Of a stretch of DNA of 64,000 nt, positions 23,367 through 35,026 are shown in pieces; the first letter of the stretch is position 1; each line of letters starts with the position of its first letter. This DNA is from Adenophora triphylla var. japonica (taxonomy: Eukaryota > Streptophyta > Magnoliopsida > Asterales > Campanulaceae): the NCBI GenBank assembly GCA_022495995.1, contig JAFEMH010007501.1, forward strand, positions 23,360 to 87,359, read 5' to 3'. The translations under genes and the position numbers were made by a program. The notes beneath the pieces are model-generated. The model searched no databases. It was not told the origin of the DNA and worked only from the letters and a program-made list of their open reading frames with translations.

Positions 23367-23979
23367 CTAACAGATTACAATCAAAAAAACATTCGTTTGA
23401 ATTGGTCTTTAATTTGAGCTAGCTACGCAGTGATTCGGTTTGTGCATTTTCTTTTAGTTATATAGTCTTTGGACTAGGTAGTAATCAAGAATTCAGAGAG
23501 GAGATGAAACTTCAGCTAGCCAAGAATATTTAATACCTAATTCATGAATCAATGCATTATAAGTGACTGTATTGGGGCATATACTATAACTGTTTGTCGA
23601 GGCTTTTCTCAAAGGACTTTACGTTGCAGCATTTATGCAACGGACTGTATGCAGCAGCTTTATGTATTAAATGCTTATTATTGTGTATTGAAAGATTAAA
23701 GAAGATGACAGTGTGGATTGTGGACTCCTGAACTTGTATAATGAGTTTTCAGGAAAAATCTCCACCTGTTCAAAGATTGAACATTTCAGTGGGAACCAAA
23801 CATTCAACTCGGTATTATGGTTTGAACATGCCTGAGCATCAGGCTTCTGTGTTGAGGGTCTAATTGTCAACACGATACGGAGACATTTGTGTAACTATTA
23901 CTCCCTCGGCCCAAAATGAATGTCCTAAAAAGGCTCATATACATATAATTTAATACTTAATTTTGTTACATATATGTAG

Positions 23980-24335
23980 GTAAGCACGTAGTCGAAGCCA
24001 AGATGCTTTCGGGAAAGAATGCTGGCATGAAGGTGCTTATTCCTAGAATGATAATGTCTCCGTCAGATGTAACAAAATTTCCGGTTAGATTCCAAAGAAG
24101 GCAATTTCCACTTGCCGTTTCTTTTGCTATGACAATCAACAAGAGTCAGGGACAATCTCTTTCCCATGTAGGACTATATCTTTCACAGCCTGTTTTTAGT
24201 CACGGATAACTTTATGTAGCATTTTCCAGAGTAACCAGCAAGAGAGGACTTAAAGTTATTATTTGTGATTCAGATGCTCAAACATATGACAAGACGCTGA
24301 ATGTAGTCTACAAGGAAGATTTCGACAGACTCTGA
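23980..24335 (+). pseudogene. Helitron helicase C-terminus with nonsense codon
   Basis: After an acceptor (ATATGTAG) the frame reads VVEAKMLSGKNAGMKVLIPR, FQRRQFPLAVSFAMTINKSQ, GQSLSHVGLYLSQPVFSHG. It then meets TAA at 24207-24209 where the family has Gln, and continues LYVAFSRVTSKRGLKVII to a TGA at 24333-24335. This is the Pif1/RecD-like helicase tail of Helitron RepHel. A single CAA to TAA change explains the stop. Confidence 0.85.
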
Positions 24336-24869
24336 GAATTTATGTCGCACAATTTGTGGTTAAACAAAAGTATTGAAATTTCTTATTATTTTCTTTGTTT
24401 TTTTTTTGTTTTTCTTTAAATATATAGGAGATGGAAGAGATCATGTTGACACTTAGGCACACACTATTAAACTCACGCTATTGTAACCATATCTCTTCAT
24501 CTTCCAAAGTTGTAACACTAAAATTTTAATAATGTTTTTTGGTTAGGCAGGGACCTAACCTCCCGTGGTTTTGTGTCGGCGAGATAGTTGTCTCAAGGGC
24601 TTTCCACGTTACATCATGTGTCAACATCTTTTTTCTGTATTAATTATACTCCTAATATCCGCTACATTGATTATCAATTTCGATTTATATTGTTACTTAA
24701 AAATCAATTAAAACAAATAAATAATTATTTACTTAATCAAAAAAAAAATTATTCACCGTCGGGTACCGACGGGTTACTGAATAGTATATTTAAACTCATA
24801 TCTAAGTTAAGGTTAAAAGTTAGATATGTTTTCGAGATAAGATTATTACTTTGAACTTGAAAATAAATA
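24336..24869. other. Non-coding stretch after the Helitron
   Basis: AT-rich, with a GGTTAGGCAGGGACCTAACC imperfect palindrome at 24542-24561 that might belong to a Helitron 3' hairpin. No CTAG-type end follows it clearly. Confidence 0.35.
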
Positions 24870-25149
24870 CTCCCTCCGTCCCACGTGAATGTAAACCATT
24901 TTTCCGGGCACAATAATTAAGAAATATTATTAAGATAATAAAAATGTGTGATAGGAAATGAAGAGAGAGAATGAATGGAGTTAATAATAGGTTGGTTGAA
25001 TAAATTGTATGGTGAAAAATGAAGAGAGAGAATGAGTGGGTGGGGTAGGGTGAATATAAAATAATAAATTTGTTTCTATTTTGGGCAGTTTGCATTCATG
25101 TGGGACGGACCAAAATGAAAATAAGTTTGCATTCACGTGGGTCGGAGGG
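24870..25149. mobile_element. Stowaway-like MITE
   Basis: Ends CTCCCTCCGTCCCACGTGAA / TTCACGTGGGTCGGAGGG are flanked by TA. The internal GAGAGAGAATGARTGG motif occurs twice. Confidence 0.85.
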
Positions 25150-26392
25150 TATATATCATTATATTTTATTAACTTAAATTTAAAGGTTAATTCCGTAAAA
25201 AAACTAAATTATAAAAAATCTTCATATTTCTTTGTGCCACATGGCATGTGACAATTGGTTACATTGATAATATGTGTAATTTGGGATTAAATCTTGTCAT
25301 TTTCAAAATTTCGAATTTAAGTAATTATAATTACTAATTACTAAGTAAAATTAAATTAAAATTAGATAAAAGGTAGACTTAAATACCATGGTTTACGAAT
25401 GGAAAGAAGCCACGTGAAATTTCAAGTCATAATTTCAAGTGACAGGCTGTGTGCATCAGAATTTCTTCTATTTTAATATATTATATAGATAAGATATTTG
25501 ATGCAAATATGAAGTAACCAAGTAATTGAATTATCGGTTTCAACTAAAAAAAACCTAATATAAAAAAAACACCAATGAATATCTATTCTTAGTACAGATA
25601 AGATTACTTTATTTTCATTTTTTCTATTGATAGATCTTTTGTTGGTAAGTTGTTACAGTTTAATAAAATCCTATTAGCTACCAAAAAATTTCAAATTAAT
25701 TTTAGCCTCCAGATTGAAAAATGAACTATTTTTTTTCAGAATCTTACTTAAATTATTTTATCATGATATCATAAATAGTTTTTATTTATTATTCAAGTTA
25801 ATTTTTTTTACCTCTATTATGACAAAAGGTTTTTTCTTTTTAAATATTTTATATTTGAATTCTTTTACTCATTACTTTAACTAATATAAATGAATTTTAT
25901 TTATTATCTATTAATTTGTCCATCGTTTATTGTTTCTAGAAATAAGTAAGTTCAAAACATATAATAAATAAATTACAAGATTAATTTCAAGAAATGCTCA
26001 TAAAATGATGTCATCATTAAAACAACAGTAATATAAATATCGTATCTTTTTTTTTTTAATTTCTTCGTGACATAAGTTTACTATTTACAAGTAAACAATA
26101 AAAAGAAAATGATGAGTTAAATATTAACAAATGTTTATAATTAACTTATGTTTTAAGTTATTTATTATAGGCTAGTCGCATTTGAAAAAAGAATTAGGTT
26201 TAACTTTTATAATATAAATTGTGCACGTAAAAATATCCTTTATTCACAACCGACTCCAACCAATATCATTTCAATTGATTATACGTGCATGCATATCTAG
26301 AATATTCAGGATAATTTATGTAATACAAATGGTAGGCTTCGATCAGTTTTGTCAAATAATAAAGAATAGCTGGTGTGTCACACTATTTATAA
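25150..26392. other. AT-rich non-coding stretch
   Basis: About 1.2 kb of AT-rich DNA with homopolymer runs. I see no gene, repeat boundary or RNA gene. Confidence 0.5.
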
Positions 26393-26700
26393 GATTTTTT
26401 TCTCAAATAATTCGTTTTTAAAATTTTATTTCTCAAAATAACTTACTGTTCAAATTATTTCTCTAAATGACCACTTTTTTGAAACTCGCTACACCGTGTA
26501 GCGAGTTTGAGAGTGATCGGTTAAACTCGCTACACGGTGTAGCGAGTTCCAAGTAATTAGGGTTTGCCGGTTTGTGATTAATCACGTTAATTAAGTAAAG
26601 AGAAACTCGCTACACCGTGTAGCGAGTTTGACCGGTCACATACAAACTCGCTACACGGTGTAGCGAGTTTCTCTTTACTTAATGTAGATAAGGTTTTCCC
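26393..26700 (+). mobile_element. MULE left terminus with palindromes (same family as the foldback MULE)
   Basis: It starts GATTTTTTTCTCAAATAATT and continues with TTACTGTTCAAATTATT...CTAAATGACC...TTTTTTGAAACTCGC, collinear with the end of the 19919-22180 element. Four CGCTACAC-S-GTGTAGCG palindromes follow at about 26482, 26524, 26604 and 26643. The last two form 38-bp perfectly inverted arms around a 14-bp loop (26595-26682). The matching right end and the TSD were not found. Confidence 0.75.
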
Positions 26701-27701
26701 CTAGATACATTCATTCTCTCGTATCCCTCCTCCGAATTGAATTTTCAGCCTCCAACCCTCAATCTTCTCAATTCAAATTCAATTAAACATAAAAAATGGA
26801 TCCTTCTCACCTCCGTTATATGAACCGCCGTCCCAATTCCTTCGACCAATCCTCCACCCCTCAATCTTCCTGATCCTCTTCTTCACAACATCTTATTCTT
26901 GGTCCCGCCGATGTCGTACAGTCCGCCATGCGCCGGAAAATTCTCGATCGTCAGAGCTTATCTTCGCAGGAATCTCTGATCGCAACACAAGAGTATATAC
27001 GGAGAGCGATTGAAGATCCGGTGAAGGATGAAGATTTTCAAGACAGTCCTTGGCTCTCTGCAATGGAATTTCTCACTGAAGTCGGTACATATTATTCGTT
27101 GAGCTCTATCAAGAAGAAATGTCATAATATTGACACGGTAGAACAGGTATAATATCAAGATTAATTATAGTCAAATGTGTGTAAAGATAATTTATTTTTT
27201 ACATTTATGTATGTTCTATTAGGTTGTTGCTGTTATCAAGTCCTGCACACCAAATGGTCTTGGTGATCTTATGGTGACTTTAAAGGTTAGGATATGAGCT
27301 TAGTATGCTTTCTAGCATGGGTGAAATGTCTTTTGAATTACTAATTTGGATAAAATTATTAGGATCCTACGGATACCATAGGTGGTTCCATTTATCGGAA
27401 AGTGCTAACTGAGAGTGAATTTGCAAGTGATATATCTGTCGGTTCTGTTCTGATACTTCAGAAGGTATGATACATTAAATAGTGGAAGTCGATAATGGAA
27501 TCATCATTAATATTTTCATCTAATTGTTTGTTTTGAAATTTTTAGGTTGTTGTTTTTGCCCCCACACGATCAGCACGTTATCTTAACATCACACTCAACA
27601 ATGTCTTCAAGGTACAAATTTTCTTAATCTAGCTGAATTGTTGGAATCATATAGTAAATGATGTTAAGCTCATTTGATTTGCAGGTATTTTTTAAGAATA
27701 A

Positions 27702-30700
27702 CTAGTCCAACACCCGTGCGTTAAACGCACGTCATGAAACTTTGACAAAATACTTAAACAAATCAAAGAAAACAAATAAAGAAAGTGCTTATAACTATGA
27801 AGATTAATTTAAAATAAATAAATTTTAAATGCAATTAATTCAACAAAAACATAATGTCACTATTAATATTATAGTATTAGATTAAATAACAATTTACATA
27901 TCTCAATTTTGACATGTGAAAATGAGGAAAGTGCCAACAACATCCCTGGTCAATTGGTCTCAGAGGTGTTGTTTCTTGTTTCTTATCACTTATGTCAATC
28001 TTCTTTTCTCTTGATATTACTTAACAGGTAAATGAAAGGAGAAGCTCTGTACTCGGGAACAAAAAAAATCTCACCTCAACAATTCATATTCAATATTTTA
28101 TTCACAGTGAAATCGAGTCAAATGTATAAATTATAATGCATGAAACAAAAATAATAATTTCCTCCGACCCAAAATGAATATGAATGACCCCAAAAAAATT
28201 AATTTTGCTATTGATCAAGAATAAGTATGAAAATTTTGTGATCATTCATTTTGGGACATGTAGAACATTGAATATAAGTAAGAAAATTTTAAGACTCATG
28301 TTGAAATCAAAGTGTTCAAACTTGCATACAAAAATACATGGAAGAGAATGATAATAATCATGGCAATTTGACTTCTTATATATAAATGAATCATTCTTCT
28401 TAAGGTTTGATGAACCGATTGAGCATTATTTCGTTACCTGCATTAAGTCTTTGCATGTAGCTCTAACCACCACAATCATAGTCATGGTTGTAGAGAACAC
28501 CCCATTTGAGTGACCGATGAACAGATCTAACTTCTAAGGTTTGATGAACCGATTGAGCATTTGACAAATTGTGAAATTGGGGAAAGTCACATGGGGTTGG
28601 GGAGGAGCGAATAGATAATGATTAATGGATATTGTTCCGTGTTTCAAACTCAATTCCCCCTCCTCTGCTTCAACCTCAAAACGAAACTAAGCTCAAATCC
28701 ACGCCCCTTATCTTGCCAATAAAAACAAATTCCAGGACACCAAAGACTTGATTGCCATGATATCTAAATATTTTTAAAAAGCATAATTTAGAATATAGAG
28801 AGGGCTTGGACTCCAATAAATTCGCGAAAAAGTTATTGGAGCAGTAATATAAAGGATATAAATTTAAAGGTGCATTGCCTACAATCCAACAATTCCAGGG
28901 GAAAACCCCAAACATAATTGCTACTTAAGTTATTTGGTAACGAATTGAATGCATAATAATATTTTATTTTAAAAAGTGTTATCTCTCGCAATTATCAAGG
29001 TACATAACCATGAATCGGAGAGCCCCAAAACCAAACAAAAATAGAGGGAGAGGGGAAAAAGAAAAAAAGAATTAGAAATGAGCATTATAATTAATTTACT
29101 ATCTGTAATAGTTTAACTTTTAAGATTAACGATATATATAGGCATAAAGGGTTAAATTTTTGCTTAACCTTGTTCTTGATTGGTCACAATACATCGGGAG
29201 AAAATTGTTCTTGTTTTGTCCAACTAATACTGTCGTCATAAGACCTCTTCATACATCCACTCCATCTGAAGGATAAAACTATCATTATATTAGTAAGCAG
29301 GTGGAAGAAACATGTTTGAATCGTTAAAATGAATTCATATTTCTTCGCGACTACACAAACAATGATCATGAAGGGATCATCTTTCTAACCATGTTTGAAA
29401 TACCGAACATCAACCGAACCCATCATCCTAACTTGTAATAGCTCATTAAGACTAAACAATTTGAGTGGTGATTTTAACCTATATGAACCTATTTTTAAGA
29501 GGTTTCTTAAGGAAACTAAAAGAAAAGTTTCCTGGTCACGAGCATACACGAAAAGGGATGAGGGAAGAATATACAAAAGTTTTGAACTTCAAAATCAAAT
29601 GCTTTCCCATATTACTTCTCCAAAACTGCCATTAGGGTATATTTGACGGATTTTCAACTCTACATTCCAGGAACAAACATTGAAGTGAACAACAATCTAG
29701 TTCTTATCGACTTCAATTCATGAATAACCCAGTGACATAGTGTACACCCCTACACAATATATGTATGTGTGTCTGCGTGCTTGTCCCGAGTTAAAGGAAT
29801 AGGTGATGGGAATCCATTACAAAATCGATTGGCCATAGACGAAGTGGTCATTCGATCTTATATGAGAGGTAAAGATCTATTTGTCCAATTTAAACAACAC
29901 ATTGCTAATGTGCACATTGAGCCAAAAGGAAGGAGGGTTATATTGTGCTATAATTAGATAACACAAAAGACACTATCGACATGCTCCTGAGCAAAAGGTT
30001 TTTAGAGATATAGACGACCTTTCACATTGAGTTAGGTCTTAAATTGTCGATCAAACCCACCATTGAATATTAATCTTATAAGTTGACACTAAAAATTGAA
30101 AGTCAGTCAAGTGGATGTTACACAATAGTATCTTATAGACAAAAAAAAAACAAATTGATGCACTAAATGCTTTTAATAAACTTACTTTTGAACCTTCTGG
30201 CCAATCTTATAGAACAAAAGCAACTCGTTTGATGGAAGCTTATATAGTTCAGGCCTCAGGGTTTCACATTGGAACATTAACTTGTTCATCAGCAATAACA
30301 GGAGAGTGCCAACATCTGTCCTGCAAACATCAATCCGCTTTATTCTTCAGTTTTGTTAATCTCAGCTTTAATAGTCTTATCATCCAAGAAGTAGTTCAAT
30401 GTTGTGCCTATTTGGGATTAAAAAAAAACTACACACTTTAACATCATTTAATAATGCAATTACCTTAATTTAGTGTGTGTGTGAGAGAATGGAAACTGGA
30501 AATTACTATTACTTATAACAATAGTTATACTTGAAGTGACCACTTCAGTCACTGATAGAACAACAAATGCCCAAGCATATTGTGTCGACAAGTATCCTAA
30601 ACTAAGAACCAATGCTGAACTGAGCTCCGTTGGAATGTTTGATTTTGAGAGAGATCTCGTATTATGAAGTAAATTGAGCGACAAGTACAACAATGGCATC

Positions 30701-31385
30701 CTCAATATATAAACACACATGAATTTAAGTTCACAACAGTAGCAAGCATTTAAATAGTGTGGCGCACGGGTTTGTGTACCACAAAATAACACTCAAAACA
30801 CAAATCTTAAATAAACAAAAACTTGAAATGCAAACTTAAAGAATGTTCAGGAAACTAAAAAACTGACCGTGGGACGGAACTTTATCACAATTGAATTGAT
30901 GAAGCTCGGCCACAACAGAATGTTCATTAACAGAGCCATTCTCACCACCATTTCCTCCCTCATTTCTCCCTCTCTTTCAGAGCAAACAGAGAGGGTGTAT
31001 GCTTCTTCCTTTCAAATATTCTATTTCTAGCAGGCAATTTAGTCACAAATTGAATCAGAAAATCCAACAAATGCATACAACAATCAAAATATAAATTTCA
31101 CCTATAATTTCGACTAACGCATCAAATCTTTGCGATTGAAATTCAACCTCTTTGTGTATTTTTTTTTTTATGAATTAATCGATTTAGAGATAGGGAGACA
31201 AATTGATGATGGTGTTTTGAAAGGAATTTTCTAATAGTTTACCGAAATACCTGCACGCACAGGAAGTCAGATCTATGGTTGAAAATGGGATTTTTCATGC
31301 TTCGAAGGCCTTGACGATGGGTTCTTCCCAGATAGTTGGCTTTCCCAAAAGCGAATGTTAAATCGTTGTAGCCATGAGAAGAGAG

Positions 31386-31423
<38 letters not shown>

Positions 31424-31716
31424 GCGGCGATGATCATGAAAGGAGAGAGAGGGGGCGGCAGCAACGGTGGCAGAGGTGGAGCGTTTGGATTTTTTGTCGA
31501 GAATTAAATCGCAGAATGCAGAAAGACCAAGTTTATCTTATACGCAATGGGGAAGAGGAATTGATGCCTTGAGAAGAGAGAGAGAGAAGAAGAAGATGAG
31601 CGGGCGGGCGGAATGGGTTTTCTTATCAAGTCGCTAAGACGGGCAGTTTCCAGAATGTTCCAACCGTGAGCGGGAAAATGAATAGGCTATGACTTCAGTT
31701 TTTATATATTAATAGA
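27702..31716 (-). mobile_element. Non-autonomous Helitron (4,015 bp)
   Basis: On the minus strand it starts TCTATTAATATATAAAAACT (31716) and ends in a hairpin (ACGTGCGTTTAACGCACGGG) 9 bp before the terminal CTAG (27702-27705), inserted between host A and T: the Helitron hallmarks. There is no RepHel. It carries gene-like pieces on the minus strand at about 30230-31500 and a (GA)n run at 31391-31421. Repeats GGTTTGATGAACCGATTGAG occur at 28403 and 28539. Everything else between 27706 and 30200 is AT-rich with no recognisable gene. Confidence 0.8.
30230..31470 (-). pseudogene. Unidentified host-gene segments inside the Helitron
   Basis: On the minus strand a GC-richer, UTR-like leader ends at TGTGCGTGCAG|GTATTT (near 31250). 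A 96-bp exon at 30868-30963 follows (MREEMVVRMALLMNILLWPS), then a frame at about 30700-30530 (PLLYLSLNLLHNTRSLSKSN...ELSSALVLSLGYLS) and another at about 30320-30186 (VGTLLLLLMNKLMFQCETLR, PELYKLPSNELLLFYKIGQK). Splice-like borders surround each, but the phases do not all join. This resembles several adjacent exons of one gene taken up together. I do not recognise the protein. Confidence 0.45.
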
Positions 31717-31729
31717 TGAAGTTAAGTGA

Positions 31730-32025
31730 ATGCTAAGCTCATTTGGTTTACATGAATTTCCTAAATGTTTTAATGAATATTAAGATTTCCTATGTGACCG
31801 GAATGTGGTCACTAACTTGATAATATTTATTTCGATGTTATTTTAGTTTTTTTAAATTATTTGGTACAGTTTGTATTTGGTTTTGTTGCAATTTTTTCTG
31901 TCATCATTTTTTTAACACATGTCAAAAAAAAAGTTTATAAACAAAAACATAATTCATTAACACATGTAAAAAAAAAGTTTGTAAACAAAAACATAATTCA
32001 TGAAGAAGAGTTGAATATATTACTA
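31730..32025. other. Non-coding stretch after the HROB-like copy
   Basis: AT-rich. A 50-bp segment containing CATGT(C/A)AAAAAAAAAGTTT.TAAACAAAAACATAATTCAT is tandemly repeated at 31918-32000. Confidence 0.5.
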
Positions 32026-32285
32026 CCTCCGTCCCACTTCAAGGGTCCTATCTTTTTTTATGTTAGCAAGAAGGTATTTGAGCAATAATTTAAAGTTAAT
32101 TTAATTATCCAAATGAAAATTTAAAACTTGTTATTGATACAACATTATGCGTACTACAAATAACAGTTTTTAGATATTCATTAGGATAACTAAATTAACC
32201 TATATTTATTGCTCAAAATACCTTCGTGGCTAACATCAAAAAAATCAAAATAAGAAACTTGAATTGAAGTGAATTGAAGTGGGAC
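32026..32285. mobile_element. Stowaway-like MITE
   Basis: Ends TACCTCCGTCCCACTTCAAG / inverted CACTTCAGTCCCACTTCAAT and internal TATGTTAGC / GCTAACATC arms pair across the element. Confidence 0.65.
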
Positions 32286-32311
32286 TGAAGTGAAGGACAA
32301 AGTCTGACCTA

Positions 32312-32373
32312 AAATCGCTACACCATGTAGCGATTTCACCCGGCATGAAACTCGCTACATGGTGTAGCGAGTT
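32312..32373. repeat. Two CGCTACA-TGTAGCG palindromes
   Basis: Variants of the MULE palindrome with CATG at the centre (CGCTACACCATGTAGCG and CGCTACATGGTGTAGCG) lie just 5' of the MULE transposase remnant. Confidence 0.85.
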
Positions 32374-32651
32374 TAAGCTGGCATTTCCATTCCAGCAGAT
32401 AAGGTTTAATTTCCAGTCAGCAGATTCATTCTCTTCCTCTCGTATCTCTCATTCTCACTCTAAAAAAAAAATCCAAATCTTCTTCCCTCATTTTATTTGT
32501 TCAGAATCGTTGAAGATCAAGAATAAAGTAAATTTAACGTCATCTTAATCATTGTTTTCAGTTGTGTTTAGATATAAAATTTAAGTATTAAACTATGTTT
32601 TAGTTTTGTTATATAGGTTTTAACACTTTGATTTTGTAATGCAGGGTTAAA

Positions 32652-34239
32652 GATGAACGGGGGTCAAATCATTTTCATGGTTATTGGGGAGGTGATGATG
32701 AACAACCATTTGATAGTCCTCATTTAAAATAAAGGGTCAAAATGTGCAATTATGGCTAATTTCCGATGAAGATACAATGAGTTGATTGATGAATTATATA
32801 AAAAGACGGGTTTAGATCGATCTCAATTTGATTTGGAAGTCATTTACAGATGTCCTCATACTTTTGATAGCGGGATTGGTGAGTACTTTCCTTTCCGTAT
32901 TGAAGATGATTCGTGTATGGATATAATGTTCGATCATTTAGCTAAATTTGGGAGGATGGGTAATTTGCAGTTGTATGTGGTTGTAAAATTGATTGAAAAT
33001 TGACCCAATCAAGAGTTTGAAACACTACAAACAGAGACCATTTATGGGTATTCACAAGTGGTAACCGTGATGCAGGGGTTGGTCCATGTTCCCAAACACT
33101 TGTATCAACCCAAACACCAAATTATGATGATGGGGCATTTGGGCATAATGATCCTATTAATGAGGATAATTCTGAAGATGATGTAGATTATGAAGAAGAA
33201 GAAGTACACACTGATGTAGATGCAATGCTAGACGATGATGATGATGAATATGAGGAAGGTAGTAGTGATTCTGATGTCGATTTGGGAGAGGGTGATAATG
33301 GGCCGATTGATGATGACGTGGAAACACCTTTTGTTCATTATGAAGAGCCAGAAAATTGAAGGTATGAGAGAGCAGAGGTATGAGAGAGCGGATTATCTCT
33401 TTTACAGTGATATTGGTAGTTCTGCTCGACAAGAAGAAGGCTTCATTGATTACGATAATGCACATGGTTTTCCAATTTGGGATCCGGATAACCATGAAAT
33501 TGCTAAAGGAATACGCTTTTCTAGCAAGAACGAAGCAAAATTTGATATAAAAAGGTACCATATTCGCACCAATCGCCGGTTCAGGGTAAGAAAGAGCACA
33601 CCTCACACATGGGTAATTGAGTGTCTATTGAAAAATTATCCATGCAATTTTTATGTTCATGTGAGTAGGAGAAAGTTTGGCTATTGGGAACTGACCAAGT
33701 ATAAGGCTCCTTATTGCTGCTTATATTCTGGAGAAAGTCGAGATCACCCCAACCCAGATGCCAAGTTTATTGGTCGGGAAGTAGTTGGTCTTATTAAGGC
33801 CGATTCAGATGTCAAGGTTGGAGTTATTATTGCACACATCTTTAGTAGGTTTGGAAATGAAATTACCTATAAGAAGGCATGGTGTGGAAAGCAGAAGGCC
33901 ATTGCAGAGGTTTTTGGAGATTGGGAGGAATCTTATATAAGGTTACCCCGCGTCCTATCAGCCATCCAAAAATACAACCCCAGCATAATTGTTGAGTATT
34001 CTCATCCTCCTCCTGTCGGTGAATTACACATGTTTCAACAGGTATTATGGGCATTTGGGTCTTGCATTGAAGCTTTCTCTCATTGTCGGCCTGTCATTTC
34101 TGTTGATGGAACATTCCTGTATGGTAGATATAAAGGGGTAATACTGATTCCCATGAGTGTTGACGCCCAAGACAGTATAATTCATCTTGCATTTGCCGTT
34201 GTTGAAGAATGTTTTTCATGTAATTTATGTTTGGTTTGA
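32652..34239 (+). pseudogene. MULE (MuDR-type) transposase, decayed
   Basis: The N-terminal domain (32652-33003) is in two frames with stops, matching the 12064-12420 fragment. An acidic Asp/Glu-rich linker follows (33150-33340). The main open frame to 34239 carries the MuDR-type region (GIRFSSKNEAKFDIKRYHIR, FRVRKSTPHTWVIECL, NYPCNFYVHVSR), then VGVIIAHIFSRFGNEITYKK, AWCGKQKAIAEVFGDWEESY and the start of the DDE domain with the first catalytic Asp in ISVDGTFLYGRYKGVILIPM. After HLAFAVVEE similarity stops, so the second Asp, the Glu and the SWIM zinc finger are lost. MULE palindromes lie on both sides (32312; 34733), which assigns the palindrome family to MULEs. Confidence 0.85.
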
Positions 34240-34732
34240 ATTGGATTCAGTTTCAGTTGCAGTTTCAGTTTATGTAACTTTTATTAAACTTGAAAACTTG
34301 AATATGATTTCTATTTGAGTTGAATTTTTCAATATGAATGTTTATGTTTGGCAAAATAACAGTTAGTTCCTATTTGAGTTGAATTTTTGTCCATAGCAAC
34401 TGATGTGGTGAATTTTATATCATGTAACTCCGATGTTTCTGGACATTTTATTTCTCTATGTTGATGTATTTAGATTAGATTTGATGTAATTTGGAGTGAC
34501 TTTGTAATGTGAGGTTTCATTAGAATATGTTGTAAAAAAATATAAAAAAATGAAGAAATCCAGAAAATTAGGACAGGGGACGAGTCGTCCCCAACTACAC
34601 CAACTATTCCCCATCAAAGGGACGAGTGAATCAGGGAAGAAAATTTTGGGGACGAGTTAGTTCGGCCGCCCAAACTCTACGGCCAAGTTAGTGCGGTCAC
34701 CCTAACTCTACGGCCAAAAAACAATTTCAAGT
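34240..34732. other. Non-coding stretch in the MULE
   Basis: AT-rich with duplicated TTCCTATTTGAGTTGAATTTTT segments (34310 and 34367). A GC-richer repeat GGGGACGAGT.. / CGGCC..CCCAAACTCTACGGCC occurs at 34575-34715. No gene is visible. Confidence 0.45.
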
Positions 34733-34790
34733 GAACTCGCTACACGGTGTAGCGAGATTAATTAAATCGCTATACCGTGTAGCGAGTTCA
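34733..34790. repeat. Two MULE palindromes in a larger inverted repeat
   Basis: CGCTACACGGTGTAGCG and CGCTATACCGTGTAGCG lie between TTTCAAGTGAACT and AGTTCACTTGAA arms, giving a nested hairpin of about 65 bp. Confidence 0.85.
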
Positions 34791-35026
34791 CTTGAACAGG
34801 CTTCCGCAGCAGCAAACTTCAGCATCCCACCTGCAAACTGAAAATCCCTGTACAATATACCATAACACACACCTACACGTCTACATACATGTACTAAAAT
34901 GTAAAAAAAAAATACAAATATCCAAATAAAAACTAAAAAAATTATAGTTTCAGTTATTACAAATAAAAACATCTAAATAACAACTAATACTACAAAGTTT
35001 CATTACATCTAAATAAAAAAAAAGTT

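Larger units (their letters stand above)
22190..24335 (+). mobile_element. Helitron RepHel remnant, internally rearranged
   Basis: The left part (22190-22703) carries the Helitron-like N-terminal domain and the right part (23980-24335) the C-terminal end of the Pif1-type helicase. The catalytic HUH nuclease motif and helicase motifs I-III, normally about 1000 residues in between, are missing and are replaced by 1.3 kb with an ERF gene segment on the opposite strand. The outer Helitron ends were not identified. Confidence 0.8.
26796..31729 (+). pseudogene. HROB-like (homologous recombination OB-fold, DUF4539) gene copy, split by a Helitron
   Basis: Five exons fit: 26796-27146, 27223-27285, 27363-27464, 27546-27611, and 27685-27701 continuing at 31717-31729. 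All have GT-AG borders and phase 0. Exons 2-4 encode the OB-fold VVAVIKSCTPNGLGDLMVTL, IGGSIYRKVLTESEFASDIS, VGSVLILQKVVVFAPTRSAR, which I match to plant HROB/MCM8IP-like proteins that load MCM8-MCM9 in recombination repair. The copy is short, because the long N-terminal region of the family is absent. Exon 1 has an in-frame TGA at 26871-26873 after 25 codons. A Helitron occupies the last exon; without it the frame would end at a stop 13 bp after the Helitron. It lies directly inside a MULE terminus, so a Pack-MULE capture is likely. Confidence 0.72.

Noticed and set aside
23667..23873. Minus-strand ORF as first exon of the ERF
   Set aside because: Its only good donor (GAACAG|GTGGAG) leaves the wrong phase for the AP2 exon, and its sequence is not ERF-like.
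29395..29646. 83-codon plus-strand ORF in the Helitron
   Set aside because: No recognisable domain, no splice context, and an overlapping open frame on the other strand; not supported as a gene.
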